64,000 nt of DNA, from contig CAJNYU010002047.1 in the NCBI GenBank assembly GCA_905331475.1, forward strand, positions 5,141 to 69,140, read 5' to 3'. The stretch comes from Rotaria socialis. Lineage: Eukaryota > Rotifera > Eurotatoria > Philodinida > Philodinidae. Of this stretch, positions 10,746 through 22,732 are shown piece after piece. The notes below the pieces were generated by a model. That model did no database searches. It had not been told where the DNA came from and saw nothing but the letters and a program-made list of their open reading frames with translations. The position numbers and the translations under genes are program-made. The first letter of the stretch is position 1; each line of letters opens with the position of its first letter.

Positions 10746-12654
10746 ATGTCAACAACATCCAATCGCAGTCCTGGATGTTTTCGTGGTTATACAAATGAAC
10801 AAAAAATCTTACGTGCTAAACTTGCTCAACTACTTAAATATACACGTGATTTAAAAACTAATGTGATGAAACAATCATGTAAAGTTTTACAACCGAATAA
10901 TGCTACTAATATTATTCGTCAAATAATTGATCAAATGCATGGTGATCTAGACGAATATAAACGAAAATTTGATCGTGAACTTGGTCGTATACATGACATA
11001 TGCGATGCCTTAGGAAATAGCCAATCGACAACGAATAATAGAGAAAATCTTCAGGATGAAATTCTTGAAGCACTGCGTCGTTCACCAACATATTCGTCAC
11101 TTGAACAACATATTTTTGATGACACACGGCCGCGAATTCGTGTGAAACCACGTGAAAGAATTCATCCAGGACAAAATCAAACAATACGAAAACAATTTCA
11201 TTCAACGGATGCTATAAAACGTAAAGCATCACAACCAATAGCTTTACCAGTATTGAATACGTCAAGTATGTCTGGTACGAAACGACGATCACAAGTTGAT
11301 GCATTTCGACGTTCAAGATCATTTACAAACATTGAACATACTGAAACACAATTAGGTATGGATTATGTTGAAGAAGATGAAAGTGATCTTGGATGGAAAC
11401 CATTTGGACCAAAACGAACAATATCACAAGTTAGTCTAGCATCAACTAATAATGAACAATCAAATGATGAACAACTATCTGCAACGTAAAATCTTTGCTA
11501 TTTTTTGTTGAAAAATAAAAACATCAAATTTTAGATCAACTTCAATAATAAATCAACCAATAGCAACAACGTCGACTACAGAAAAATTGAAACCACCTGC
11601 AACTTGTGATAATGATTCATCAGATGAAGAATTCGATGTTGCATGGGAACGTCGTGCAAAACAAAAAGCTAGAAAAGAAACAGCACCAGCTCCAACCGTT
11701 GAATCACCAGCAAAACGAACAGTTCGTTTTGCACTCTCCGCAGATGAACCAATCGACGTCATCGAACTTGATTTTGATGAAACAACACAAGATGGTTTAC
11801 AAGAAGCAAAAGATCAAAACAATAATAATGATAAAGAACAAACCATAGTGGTCAATCTTGATGATGATGATGAAACAACCGATGCACAAAGTCAAATAAC
11901 AACGGTATGTACCGTTCGAACATAATGGCTAATACAATCACAGCACACTTTAGATATACAATAATTACTTTCCTTGCAAAAAGACTAGTGATCCATTCTT
12001 GAGTAATTGATTTTTGAAGTACTAAACCTTCTATCATATCGTTACGTAATAAGCCTTTCGACGTCTTTACCCGACCCTTAGAAAAATTTAATTTTATCGA
12101 CTTTTTAAGCTAGTCTTAATTCTTGCACTGGTGACAAAAACAATTATAATGTATTGCTGAGTCTGATAAGTAAATGAAATACAGAAAATAGAGCAGTTCG
12201 GAGTGAAATAAAAACTGACAGTCCAAACTATCCTTGAGAAATACGTTACACTGATATAATATTTTATTTTCAATTTTATTCTTTATAGAGTTCAATTGCA
12301 CTATCGTCATCTCAACCAATTAGTAATCAAGAAGATGATAGTCTGATAATTGACGACAGTGATGATGAAGTAATTGCCTTAAGTGATGATGAGTTACCGA
12401 GAAAATCGAGAATTTCAATGCGAACACTTCCTTGGACTTCGTCTGAAATTCAAATCACCGCTGGAAATTCTCAATCGCAATCCTTACATAATCCATATCG
12501 TGTTGGCATTGCTGATCCAAGTTTACGATCATTATTTTTACCATCACCATCCAGTTCTCAAACGATGTCAGGATCCAATAGTGGAAATAGAAGAAACCAA
12601 AGTGGGAGTCGAAAAACAACATCTTCAAAACGTACAACTACTACTAGCAAATGA
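10746..12654 (+). CDS. Protein with SUMO-interaction-like motifs and a possible PP1-docking motif
   Basis: Three exons join in frame: 10746-11485, 11535-11904 and 12289-12654, giving 491 aa, all GT-AG. The N-terminal ~95 residues are predicted helical and basic (LRAKLAQLLKYTRDLKTNVM). The middle is Arg/Ser-rich (FRRSRSF). The rest is disordered and acidic. It holds three hydrophobic cores next to acid runs, of the SUMO-interaction type: IDVIELDFDE near residue 320, TIVVNLDDDDE near 350 and SLIIDDSDDEVIAL near 387. KRTVRF near residue 304 fits the RVxF docking motif of protein phosphatase 1. The tail is Ser/Thr/Lys-rich. A nuclear regulator is inferred, but no family was recognised. The ATG at 10746 was chosen because the open frame begins there. 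Confidence 0.72.
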
Positions 12655-13680
12655 CTACGATAATAATGATTATTGACTTTTATTCAGATATTTTAAGCAA
12701 TTCCTTTCATTTTGTAACAGAGATGTTTTTCTCAGGTTAATTAACTGTTTTTCTTCTTGTTTTTAATATATACAATATTTCACGCATTTATTTATCGCAT
12801 GAAAATAATTCATAAAAACAATGTATTTTGAGCCAAGGAATAAATCGCTCTATCAGGAGTTTCTTCGCGAATATGTGCGCTCTCAAATTTTATCGTTTCG
12901 AATTAAATCTAGTTACTATACTTTCAATCACACTATTCTCAACCATGACAAGTTTCGATTGAGCTTCGAATTCATTTGCAATTCAATTAGTTCATATTAT
13001 TGATACTACTTAACATCTTAAATTCATAAAACATTTTCAGTACTGTTATTATCCATGTCTACTTCACGTTTTTTATTTCAAGTTACAGTTCATACACATT
13101 TTTCGAATTGGGATTACTTCATAATTTTGTACAATCGGTTAATAATAAAACATATAACTGAAATGATTTGAATATTGATCGCAGTGAGTACAAACATTTC
13201 CTATTCGTATGTAATTAACGAGTGTTATGAAATTCACTCGCTAAAATTTTCTTTATATATATATATCTGAAATTTGTACTTTAAATTAAATCAATTTTAG
13301 TTTTTAAATGGCAATACAATAGAGCATTCTTCAAATATATCACTAGCTAACTATAAAAAGAGATTTCATCGTTTTGAATTTTAATCCCAGTCTCACCGTT
13401 CGGATTGATTGATGAACAGAAATGCCGTAGACAGACTTGAACTTGTCCGCCTGGGAATTCGAAGGTGAAATGTATTCAGTACATCGAAAGATTCCTAAGA
13501 AGAGACTTTTGATATATATTTTGTAACGAATTTGCCTTTCTACCATTATTTTTTGTTAATCATGTTTGTTAGTAGGATTATCTGATCATAAAATTGAACA
13601 CAATAACATCTAATGTTTTTATCACTTTCAATTATCTTTTGCATGAAAGAAGAAAAAAATGAATATTTTCTTGCTAGAAA
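12655..13680. other. Intergenic
   Basis: AT-rich, with a TA microsatellite near 13254-13266. No gene recognised, and no 5' half of the following receptor fragment could be found here. Confidence 0.4.
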
Positions 13681-14269
13681 TCTTTCGCTTGGGCTTCAAT
13701 AGAAAGACATATGCTTATTTTTCATGATCGATGGGTAGCAACAAGAAAGAAACGCGTTTTTTTTACATTATTTTCCTCTGCTATTACTTATACTTTACTG
13801 CTGTATATTTTATATTATTGCCTTTTTCGTAGAAGTTCTGTTGATCAATGTTTCGTCGATTGTTTACATAATATCAAAGCATTTTTTTATATGGGAACCT
13901 GTAGTTCATCGAATGTTACCTAATTTGATTATTATCATAGTTAGTGTAGCTTTACTTATGCGCGTACTTGGTCAAAAATATCGTACACATCAACGAGTTC
14001 AATGGCGACGACATCGAAAAATGGCAATTCAATTACTCTTGATATCATTTCTTTGCTTGATACTTTCATTTCCAAATATAATCATGACTCTTCTACATCT
14101 ATCCGATTTATCAAATTATACAGACGCTGATGTTGAAACATATGCAAACTTCTTTTTTCGTCTGTTTCTATTTTTTCAGTATCTGACTTTCGAGCGAAAA
14201 TCAACAAAATTTTATCATACCATCGACCATCGCCATTCGTTGTTCCTACACATTTGCGATAAGATATAA
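13681..14269 (+). pseudogene. Second 7TM receptor pseudogene, truncated
   Basis: It opens abruptly at SFAWASIERHMLIFHDRW, the same TM3/loop signature as the pseudogene at 8330, followed by TM4 (LFSSAITYTLLLYILYYCLF). Near 13870-13900 a frame shift moves to a second frame with VVHRMLPNLIIIIVSVALLM (TM5), VQWRRHRKMAIQLLLISFLC (TM6) and a decayed TM7. TM1, TM2 and the N-terminus are missing. Same strand and family as the earlier copy, so the two are remnants of a receptor cluster. Confidence 0.7.
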
Positions 14270-16205
14270 TACTACTACTCATCATGTTGATATATTAGAA
14301 ATAAAATTCAATGGAACAAAGTTTTCTCTTATTAAGTGAAAATAAAAAATAAATATTATTAATCATCGTTCGTAAACATAGTTTATTGTGAAATACAATG
14401 AAGACAGAAGAATATATCAGCGCCAGACAAACGCAGAGTTAATTACTGTATTGAGACAAGTATATTTGTCTAGTCTCTTACTCAGAAGCTGACTAATTTA
14501 AGTATCCCCTCTACCGACTTGTAAAGATTAATTACTATGGTTAATCTCAGTGTTTGCCATGTCACATTCGTTGTTTCTTCAATATTATTCTTATCTCATT
14601 ATCATTCGAGATAGAGATAACAAGCACTTGCAAAAAAAATACCAACTGAAATAAGAGCAGTGAAATATGAGAAATAAAATACAATTTAAATCTAAAGAAA
14701 AAAATCGTAAAAGAATTGAAGTCCTAGTCGAAATAATTATCATCGTTGCCATGACTTGTTTTTACTACTAATGTTTTCATCTGATATTAAATAACACAAA
14801 CTAACATCGACGTATCATGTGTACCCTAAGAGCATTGCCATTTTTGAAAATCTACGATAGTATCATATTGTTTATTTATTAGTATTTTTGGATATGATCA
14901 TTATTGATAGAAAAATATTCATATTTCAATCTGTCATCGTATCTGTAAATGACTTTAATAATTTCGATTCGACTTAATTCACAACGATATTCTTAATAGT
15001 GACATTATCAATAGATAAGAAAATAAATAAATCTCTTATGACTCGTAAATCTATAAGTTACAGTTCAATGTCGAATTTTAGATACTATTCTTCTATGGTC
15101 TCTTCGAGTTTGAAAAACAAATAGTAGGAAATAAATGACATTATCAATTACTCTTTTAAGTGTAGATGCAGGTATATGCAACGAAAAAGATATGAACTAA
15201 ATGGTTTCAATGAAACTCAAATGCTTCTCGGAATAATTTTCTTTTTTTAATATATCTCGACAAACTGTTGCGTCAAGAATATTTAAAGTAAATTTATCAG
15301 ATATCACTTGTTGAATATTCATATTGATTAATGGAATATTACAATAGGATAGAGTTCAAGCTTTTGAAAATATGAATCAAAATTCAAACTGTATAACAAC
15401 ACGTTAATATCATCTGTGAACTCGTTTGTCGTGCAAATCGAAAGAATACAGAGATGACAACTGAGAAGATATAAGTAATAGAGATCAGGATCGAAATTTT
15501 TTGATTGATTACCTTGAAAAATAGTCTTACGTTTTAATCTCATGATGATATAATGTCAGATAAAAATTCTATCGAAGTATTTGTTCGAAATGATCATAGA
15601 AAAGTAAACAACTTTTAGATGACAACATTCTTTATCAACAAAGCAGCGTAACTACATATACGTATTACGAATTACTGACATGCTGGAAGGCACATAGTGA
15701 CCTGATAGTCTTGATCGGAAGATATTGGCTTTGTTATGTGTGGCACATCATTATATAGTACGATAGAGGAAAGTTAAAAATTATGATTGTTTGATGGATG
15801 AAATAACAGAAGGAATTCATTATGTAATCGGGAAAAAGGTGATTTTGTTCATAGCGTCAGAAGTCAGTCGAAGTCAATTTCATGTATGTTTTAAACACAA
15901 AGTAAATATTTAAAGTAAACGGTTCGTTTCAAATAAAAAAGTTTTATGTTCCTGCATTCTGCAGTGTTGTTTGTGTTCTTCACAAAAATCAAACGGTCGT
16001 TTAAAATATGACAGTATGTACACAAGAATTTTAAATGAACACTAACTCGATCCAAACTAATGATTGATAAGAATAGTTTGATGATGATAATAATAATAAT
16101 AAAAACTCAATATTCATTTTTGAGACAAACGATCCTACGTTTTTTTTCTTATCTTTCTTAAGCGTTTGTAATAAAAATTATTCATTATGATTTTTTTTAA
16201 AATTT
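14270..16205. other. Intergenic, 1.9 kb
   Basis: AT-rich, with no coding signal on either strand that I can support and no clear repeat. Confidence 0.4.
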
Positions 16206-18336
16206 TTATTCAATTAATTCATTTTCTTTTTCTCTGCCTAATTTAATTTTCAGCTGTGGTAATATTGGTGAAAGTTCAGTTACTAAATCAACAAAATCTT
16301 TGTTCACAATAATTCCGCGTAAGTCAATAACTTGGAGTTGTGATGTCGGCTGCTTTAGGAGAGGACGGAGCACAGCATAGCAACCACTTGATTCAAGTGG
16401 ATTTCCTTGTAATGTTAAGATTTTCAATGTTTCATTCTTAGCTAAGCCTTTTCCAATGTATGCCGCACATTCAGTATTAAATTGATTATGATCTAAATAG
16501 AGTTTTTCTAACGTCGTATTCTTTCTCAACAATTCAAATATGGCTTTAGCAGCCAATAGGCCACATCCATTCCATGATAAATCGAGAACAGTCAAACGTG
16601 CATTTGATGCAAGTGGTTTTATAAAGAAACCACATGCTTTTGAACGTAAATGATTCCAACCAAAATAAAATTCTTCAATAGTTTGATTTTCAGCTAACGA
16701 TTGTCCAAGAAGGCGACCAGATGATTCATTTTCGAATAAATTCTTGTTTAAATTTATGTGAGTAAGATATTCATTTTGTGTCAATACTTCAGCAAAATGT
16801 GGTGCACAATCATCATTGAAACGATTGCCCTCCATATTCAACGTGCGTATTGTTCGATTTAAACGAAGTACTCGGCATAGAGCTTTACAACCTAGATGAG
16901 AAAGAATTTCACAATTTAATTGAAGAAAGAGTATAAACTATCAATGAAACATATTTTACTAGGTGATTTCGACAAATTTTATACAAAAATTCAAATGTTT
17001 TCTCTACTAGTTACCGATAATAAATTGTGCTTTTAAGAATAATTATACCGATCAAGATTGTATTGAACGCTATTGATGCCAGCAACTATCACCGGCACTC
17101 AACAATCCGTTTCTTGCATTCTTAAACTTCTGAATTTGATTTAGAGCATTTCTCTAGTTAATACTAAATAATATTTGTGAATAAGTAAAAATTACTTGCA
17201 TCTTATTTGTTTAAGGCAAACACAAGCAGCTGGAGAATAATTTTAATAGTATGCAAATTGAAAACACTTTTAATAAGAGCTAAGAGAGGTTTCAATACTT
17301 CTACTTTTATTTGACTTTTAACATTTATTTATTGACGTAACCTTTTTTCTACTTAAATGTAATCAATATTTGCTTCAAAATAATTTAAAAATAATGAAAA
17401 TGTTTCTTTCTTAGCACAATTTGCATACTAAAAACTTTTTATTGAGCTCGATAGAAAACAATTCTACATAATAAATAGTTATCCTCGGTTCAAATCACAA
17501 TTTTCTTTCTTGTCGAGAAAAAAAACATTATGTGCTCGACTGATTTCAAGCATCATTTTATTTAATTACAAGAAATCATAAAAACATAGCTCTGCTGAAT
17601 TACTCAATCAAGTTTCTTAAAAATTGAAAAAATAGTTTTTTCTCTGAAAATTAAAATTAGCTCTAATTAGCCTATTTATATTGTGTTTTAAAAAAAATAT
17701 ATATATATATATATTCATACCTTGCAAACCAATATCATTACTTGAAAGATCTAACTCGACAATATATTCGTTTTCTTGAAGCAATTGCGATATATAGACA
17801 GCGCCACGAGATCCTAAACCATTTTCTCTTAAATCAAGCTTGGTTATTCTTGTGTTAACTTTCAATGAGGGCACCATAACTTTAATATTAATAGGTTTCA
17901 AACCGCAATAGCGTATTGCTAATGTCTCATTGTTAAGGTGACGTAAAAAATGTGTTGACGGTATAACACCATGACGACGGCATTGTTCTAAATACAGACC
18001 CTGACATGAATAATCTTTCGTTGGTTCTTGTTCTTGTTCGATGTCTGTATCATAATTAGAATCATTCTGCAGCATTGATCCTTTTCGATTCATATAAAAG
18101 TCTTCATTATTCATTTCAACATTTTCATCAACATCATCATCGTCAGTTTCTTGAATAATCAATCCACTACCAACGGAATCTGAACGTTCAAGTATACCAG
18201 GTATGCCCGCTGACCGTGTGGCACTACGATTAAGTCGCTTGGGTTTAGCATCAGCAGATAAAATTAAACGAGTTTGATTATCAAGTAACTCAGGACGATC
18301 GAATAAATGATGTGTTGTTGATGACGACGATGTCAT
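16206..18336 (-). CDS. Leucine-rich repeat protein (LRRC74/NLR-type ribonuclease-inhibitor-like LRRs)
   Basis: Two exons, 17721-18336 and 16206-16891 (minus), join in phase through a split Gly codon and give 433 aa. Residues 1-110 are disordered and acidic (QETDDDDVDENVEMNNED). A short conserved-looking stretch follows (YLEQCRRHGVIPSTHFLRHL), then about nine LRRs of 28 residues with the pattern LxxLxLxxNxL...GaxxLxxxLxxN, for example ITKLDLRENGLGSRGAVYIS and LTVLDLSWNGCGLLAAKAIF. The region before the repeats resembles LRRC74 proteins. No NACHT or CARD is present. Such horseshoes bind proteins; the partner is unknown. The intron is 829 bp, long for this window. Confidence 0.78.
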
Positions 18337-18421
18337 GTTTTCTATTGCTTTGTTAAACGATCGACACTTTTAACAACAAACTTTTTTTCTTTCTCGTTTA
18401 GTGTCCTTATGCATACAGACA

Positions 18422-18425
18422 CTTA

Positions 18426-18458
<33 letters not shown>

Positions 18459-18462
18459 ATAT
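18422..18462. repeat. TA-rich microsatellite
   Basis: Runs of TA with interspersed TTA, upstream of the LRR gene. Confidence 0.85.
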
Positions 18463-19763
18463 GAATTTAAAGAAGAAGAGAAAAAAAATGAAGAAAAATG
18501 AATACAAAAAGCTGTTGACAAAGACGTGATTCGGTAGACGTAAAAAAAAAGAGGAAAAGAAGTTGAAAGAGACAAGTGAATAAAATGAAATGTAAGCAAT
18601 TCATAAAATAATAACATATAGATGAGATCAAGCCAATTCGGAGTATGTATGTGTGCGTGCATGTCTACCTGAGAATAATAGCATACATTTGTAAAGAACA
18701 AAGAGAAACAATAACATGCAAACGATTCATTTTAAGTAACTAAATAAAATTAACAAAAGAAAACATAATATTTTAATAAATTAATTGGTATCATGACAAG
18801 AGTCAGTATTATTTTGAGACTGATTTCATTTTCAAATTACTAGTTGGAATCAATTCAACGTGAATCTCTTAATATAAAGTCAGATGAAAATTCACGATTT
18901 CTTGATTTAATTGAAAGAAAAAGCGTTTATTCATATTTAAGCATTTTACCGAGTCCATCAAAAATGTAGGAGTCAGAGGAAGTGAAAATGAAACGCATAT
19001 GTTTATGTAGGGGTCGCAGATACTTCACTTTTAACTTCTAATGTAAATTTAGAGGAAATTGGCAACAACAAAAAAAACTGATGTTGAAATTCTCTAAAAA
19101 TTTCTTTGTCAATTATGAAAGTTCATCTTATTTAATAATTCTCAATTGTTTTGAAAATATCTTTTTTTTGCACTAAAAAATCGATGAAAACAAATTAAAT
19201 GATTTCAATACAAGTTTTCTGTTCAAGCAGGATTACAACTTATCAATTACATGAGAAGTAATGAAAACAAAATTTTCTTATATCGATTCCAATTCACTAT
19301 TCTTCTTTATGATTTATATGAAATGCCATCGAAAGCGTATAAAAAGAAAAGAAACAATATTCAAAAATGTCGTAGTTTCGTAACTTCATCTATGATTTAT
19401 TTTCGTCGCATGCCAATTTTCAAAATGAACCAAAGATTTCAGAGAAGGAAATCGAATAAAGTCAACGTGCAATTGTTGTACTCTACGAGACGATGTGGCT
19501 TCAAGGATAACTCTGATAGTTTTCTAGTTACTTCTGTATGCAACACTCAAAATTCAAGTGTTTAAACTAACCTTTTATGAATAGTTTAACTTATTCTCGC
19601 GCTCGATGTTTTACTTCCGGACTTATTTTTTTCTTGGCATTTTTCTGTCATATTAATTCTCAAATGTTTGTTGAATTGAACAACTAGTAATCAAACATTA
19701 TAAATCTTTACTAATGAGACTCGAAGCGACATGAGTCCTTTAAAATAATGAAATCTTTAAACA

Positions 19764-20351
19764 GTTGTAACGGTTGTCCGTCATAATGTCGAAAGGAAAA
19801 ATATCGAAAGGAAAAATGCCGAAAAAATTATATTGACAGGAAACATTGTCAGTTAATATTTTAGAGAATTATAAATAATATAGTGTATGTTTTTTGTATG
19901 AAATTAAGCTGAAATGTTAAGGGTGAGAAAAATTCTTTTTAAATCAGTCATTTCTTCACGAGCTTCACGAACCTCAAATATTTCTTTTCCTGGAAGATGA
20001 CTATGATTGCAAACAGTTTTCATCAATCGATTATTTGAATCAGTATGCACTTTAGATGCACAATAATTAATAGTGCATATCCAATACTAATTAGTTGTTG
20101 TTACTTTATTCAACTCCTCTATTTTATTTGTATCAATAGTTAGTCATCCCTATCAAAAACAGAAAAAGTGAAGAAAAAACATCTAAAGGAAAAATGTCGA
20201 AAGTGAAAGAGTAAAAAACAATGATGCCTCAAGTATATGGCGATTGTAACCACATTTACTTCATTGTTTTTTCTTATAATTTTACTAGTGTAGAATTTTA
20301 GTCGGTTTCGACATTTGTCCTTTCGACATCTTCCCAGCACACCGTTGTAAC
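19764..20351. mobile_element. MITE-like element with ~34-bp imperfect inverted ends
   Basis: The left end (gttgtaacggttgtccg...tgtcgaaagga) and the complemented right end (gttacaacggtgtgct...tgtcgaaagga) match over most of 34 positions. The motif tcgaaaggaaaaat recurs just inside both ends. No transposase is encoded, so the element is non-autonomous. Confidence 0.55.
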
Positions 20352-20417
20352 AATCAAGAAACTATGATTTAAAAAGAAATTTGCTTTAAAACAAGAAAAA
20401 ATTTTCATGATAAAACA

Positions 20418-20908
20418 ATGACTTATGCATTAGCAAACATGCACATGATTTTCTTCATTGTTATATTCTTACACTGTAGTATAATCTATAATATCGCTGT
20501 CTTGACATTGAATGTTAGGTGTACCACTTCGAGCTTTCTACCGCTTTACAAAATTGTTATTTCGCATCGAAATTGCTTTGAATATTTGACTTGTTCTTAT
20601 CACAATGAGCCTTGTAATGTGTCTACATTTACTTCTTAATAGACATTCGCGAGTTTCTATTAGTAGAAATAAACGAAATATGGCTAATTATGTTATTCAA
20701 TAGAATAGATTTGCCATACATTGATGCTCAGTTAACAATAGTAATAAATAGCATCCAGGCATTATATGAATGTTGTTCTCCGTATTTATATAATATATTT
20801 CTTATTGGATGGATTGATCAAACGAGAATAACAATCCTTCGAAGCTTGTTTTTTTCTTCTCAAAGGACGGCTACAGAACAAGAAAAAAAAGTGTACGTCA
20901 TACTATGA
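20418..20908 (+). pseudogene. Possible decayed membrane-receptor fragment
   Basis: Two plus-strand frames separated by several stops. The first has a hydrophobic segment (MIFFIVIFLHCSIIYNIAVL). The second has PYIDAQLTIVINSIQALYEC then SPYLYNIFLIGW, which looks like a receptor TM7 end. There is no diagnostic motif, so this is a weak call. Confidence 0.2.
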
Positions 20909-21296
20909 TATATCTTTTTTTAAATATTCATGACGTCTATTTGCATTCGCTCTCATCAAATAATATAGTGTAGGGCGATACACCGATGATAAAAATGTTC
21001 GAGTTACTGTGAAATGAAGAAAAAAAAGAAACAAATTTACATAGGATAACCTTGCTGAATTTAATAAAAACAACAGTTTGTATATCTTTTCTTTTCTTGT
21101 TCGTTTTATTTACAATATTTAATGTAATTAATGATATTAAGTGGATTTTAATAAATCTCGATCATTTAATATATTCATAAAAAACAATATTCTAAAGAAT
21201 GCATCGATGAAAATCACAATAAAGATTAAAAATCTCTTTTTCGTTTCTTTACTAAATATAACATAAAAAACAAAAATAGAAAAACATGTTTTTGTC

Positions 21297-22732
21297 TCAT
21301 GTTCTTAGTGCTGATGCTGTAGCTACTGTACGTAATTCGTACTTGATTTTAGTCGAAGTTGGTGGCTGTTGTAAACGTTTGATAATAAATTTAAGTGGTG
21401 CTTTCTTTAGGATTGTAGTTGATGATGGATAAGACGAAATCATAGGCGGAGAAGATATTGATGAAAATGTCGATAAGGAAATAATATCAGATGAAGATGA
21501 ATGTTGAGAAGGATTTGACAACTCTTCAAGCTTTAGAATATCAGCGGATGAATTTGTTTTATCGTCAAATTCCTCTTCATCTTCAGTATCCCATATATTG
21601 CCATTGTCATCATCGTTAAACGTGGACTAAAATTATCGAGTATACATATATTAAAATATGATTATTTTATAGTCCAATGAGTGGCAGAAAAAAAAGAAGA
21701 TATTTATCTATGCAATGATTTAAAATACGGAAGAACAATAAAACATATTATTTTATTCGCAGAAATGCGGCAGTGACTTTTAGACTGAAGAAAATTTTCT
21801 AATCATCTAACAGAACAGCAAAAAAATCTGCGCTTTGTAAATATATAGACATTTGCAATCGAAAAAGTTATGTTGGGATATTTATCATAGATGTTATACA
21901 CATTTTTCGCTAATTTGAAAGTCAAAGCGCATAGTCTTTGTTATTTCACAACACGCAGATTTTCTTTGTTCTTTTATCAAAATGATTCACTCATTTTTGT
22001 TTCTGTTTCTCAATGAATTTTCTCATCTCTTATTGCAACATGACGTTTCAAAATTTATAGACTTCGGTTTGTTCCAGAAAAAACTCAAGGCAATTTTTTT
22101 TCTCAATATATATTTAACATAAATTGTTTCGAAAAATAAACGTTTAATTTTCATACCTTTGCTGCTTCGACATAACGTCTTTTAATTATGTGAATATCCG
22201 TTGTTGCTTGATCGGGATAAATGTCAATAAGTAATCGCTTAAGTTCATCTAAACCTCGTTCGACATCATTTAATTTGTTTCTCATTTCATCTAAATCATC
22301 AATGTTTATTTGTTTTTGTTTGAATACTTTTGATAATTGTTTCATTAAATTAGTTTTCAATTGTTTATCTTTTTTTGTTTTATATGTGTCGAATTCTATA
22401 TGTGCTTGTAAGCATAAAATTTGTAATTGTTGCTTTTTTTCAGCATAAATCTTATTTATAGCATTAATTCTTTCATGATACCAATCATCTAATTTTTGAA
22501 ATAATTGTGAACGATGATTCGTTGAATCAAATATTAAGTTATCAAGATTAAAACGAACGTGATTGATATTATCAGATAAAACGTACAAATCCGAGCGAAG
22601 TAAATCTTGATGGTGATTCAAATGTTTAAGGCACAATTGTAATTGACAATGTGGACACAGTATATAATCATTTGATGTACATTGAGTACCATCAATATCT
22701 GAATGTTGACAAAGATTTCGAGCTGAGGCCAT
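21297..22732 (-). CDS. B-box-like zinc finger / coiled-coil protein
   Basis: Two exons (22157-22732 and 21297-21626, minus) join in phase 0 to give 301 aa. The ATG at 22732 was chosen because it has a better start context (atcATGGCC) and the longer frame lacks an ATG. The first 45 residues hold a Cys/His cluster, CQHSDIDGTQC then CPHCQLQLCLKHLNHH, matching the C-x2-C-x4-C-x2-H-x3-H half of a B-box. Residues about 50-190 are helical and probably coiled coil (AEKKQQLQILCLQAHIEF; LNDVERGLDELKRLL). The second exon is acidic then Ser/Pro-rich. It is a relative of the proteins at 48333 and 50824, but lacks their C-terminal domains. TRIM-like scaffold function is inferred. Confidence 0.7.

Larger units (their letters stand above)
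18337..21296. other. Intergenic, 3 kb
   Basis: Contains a TA-rich microsatellite (about 18422-18462), the element at 19764-20351 and doubtful membrane-protein-like frames at 20418-20908. No intact gene is supported. Confidence 0.4.

Noticed and set aside
19251..19565. 104-codon plus-strand frame
   Set aside because: Lys/Arg-rich with no recognisable motif; compatible with chance in AT-rich DNA.
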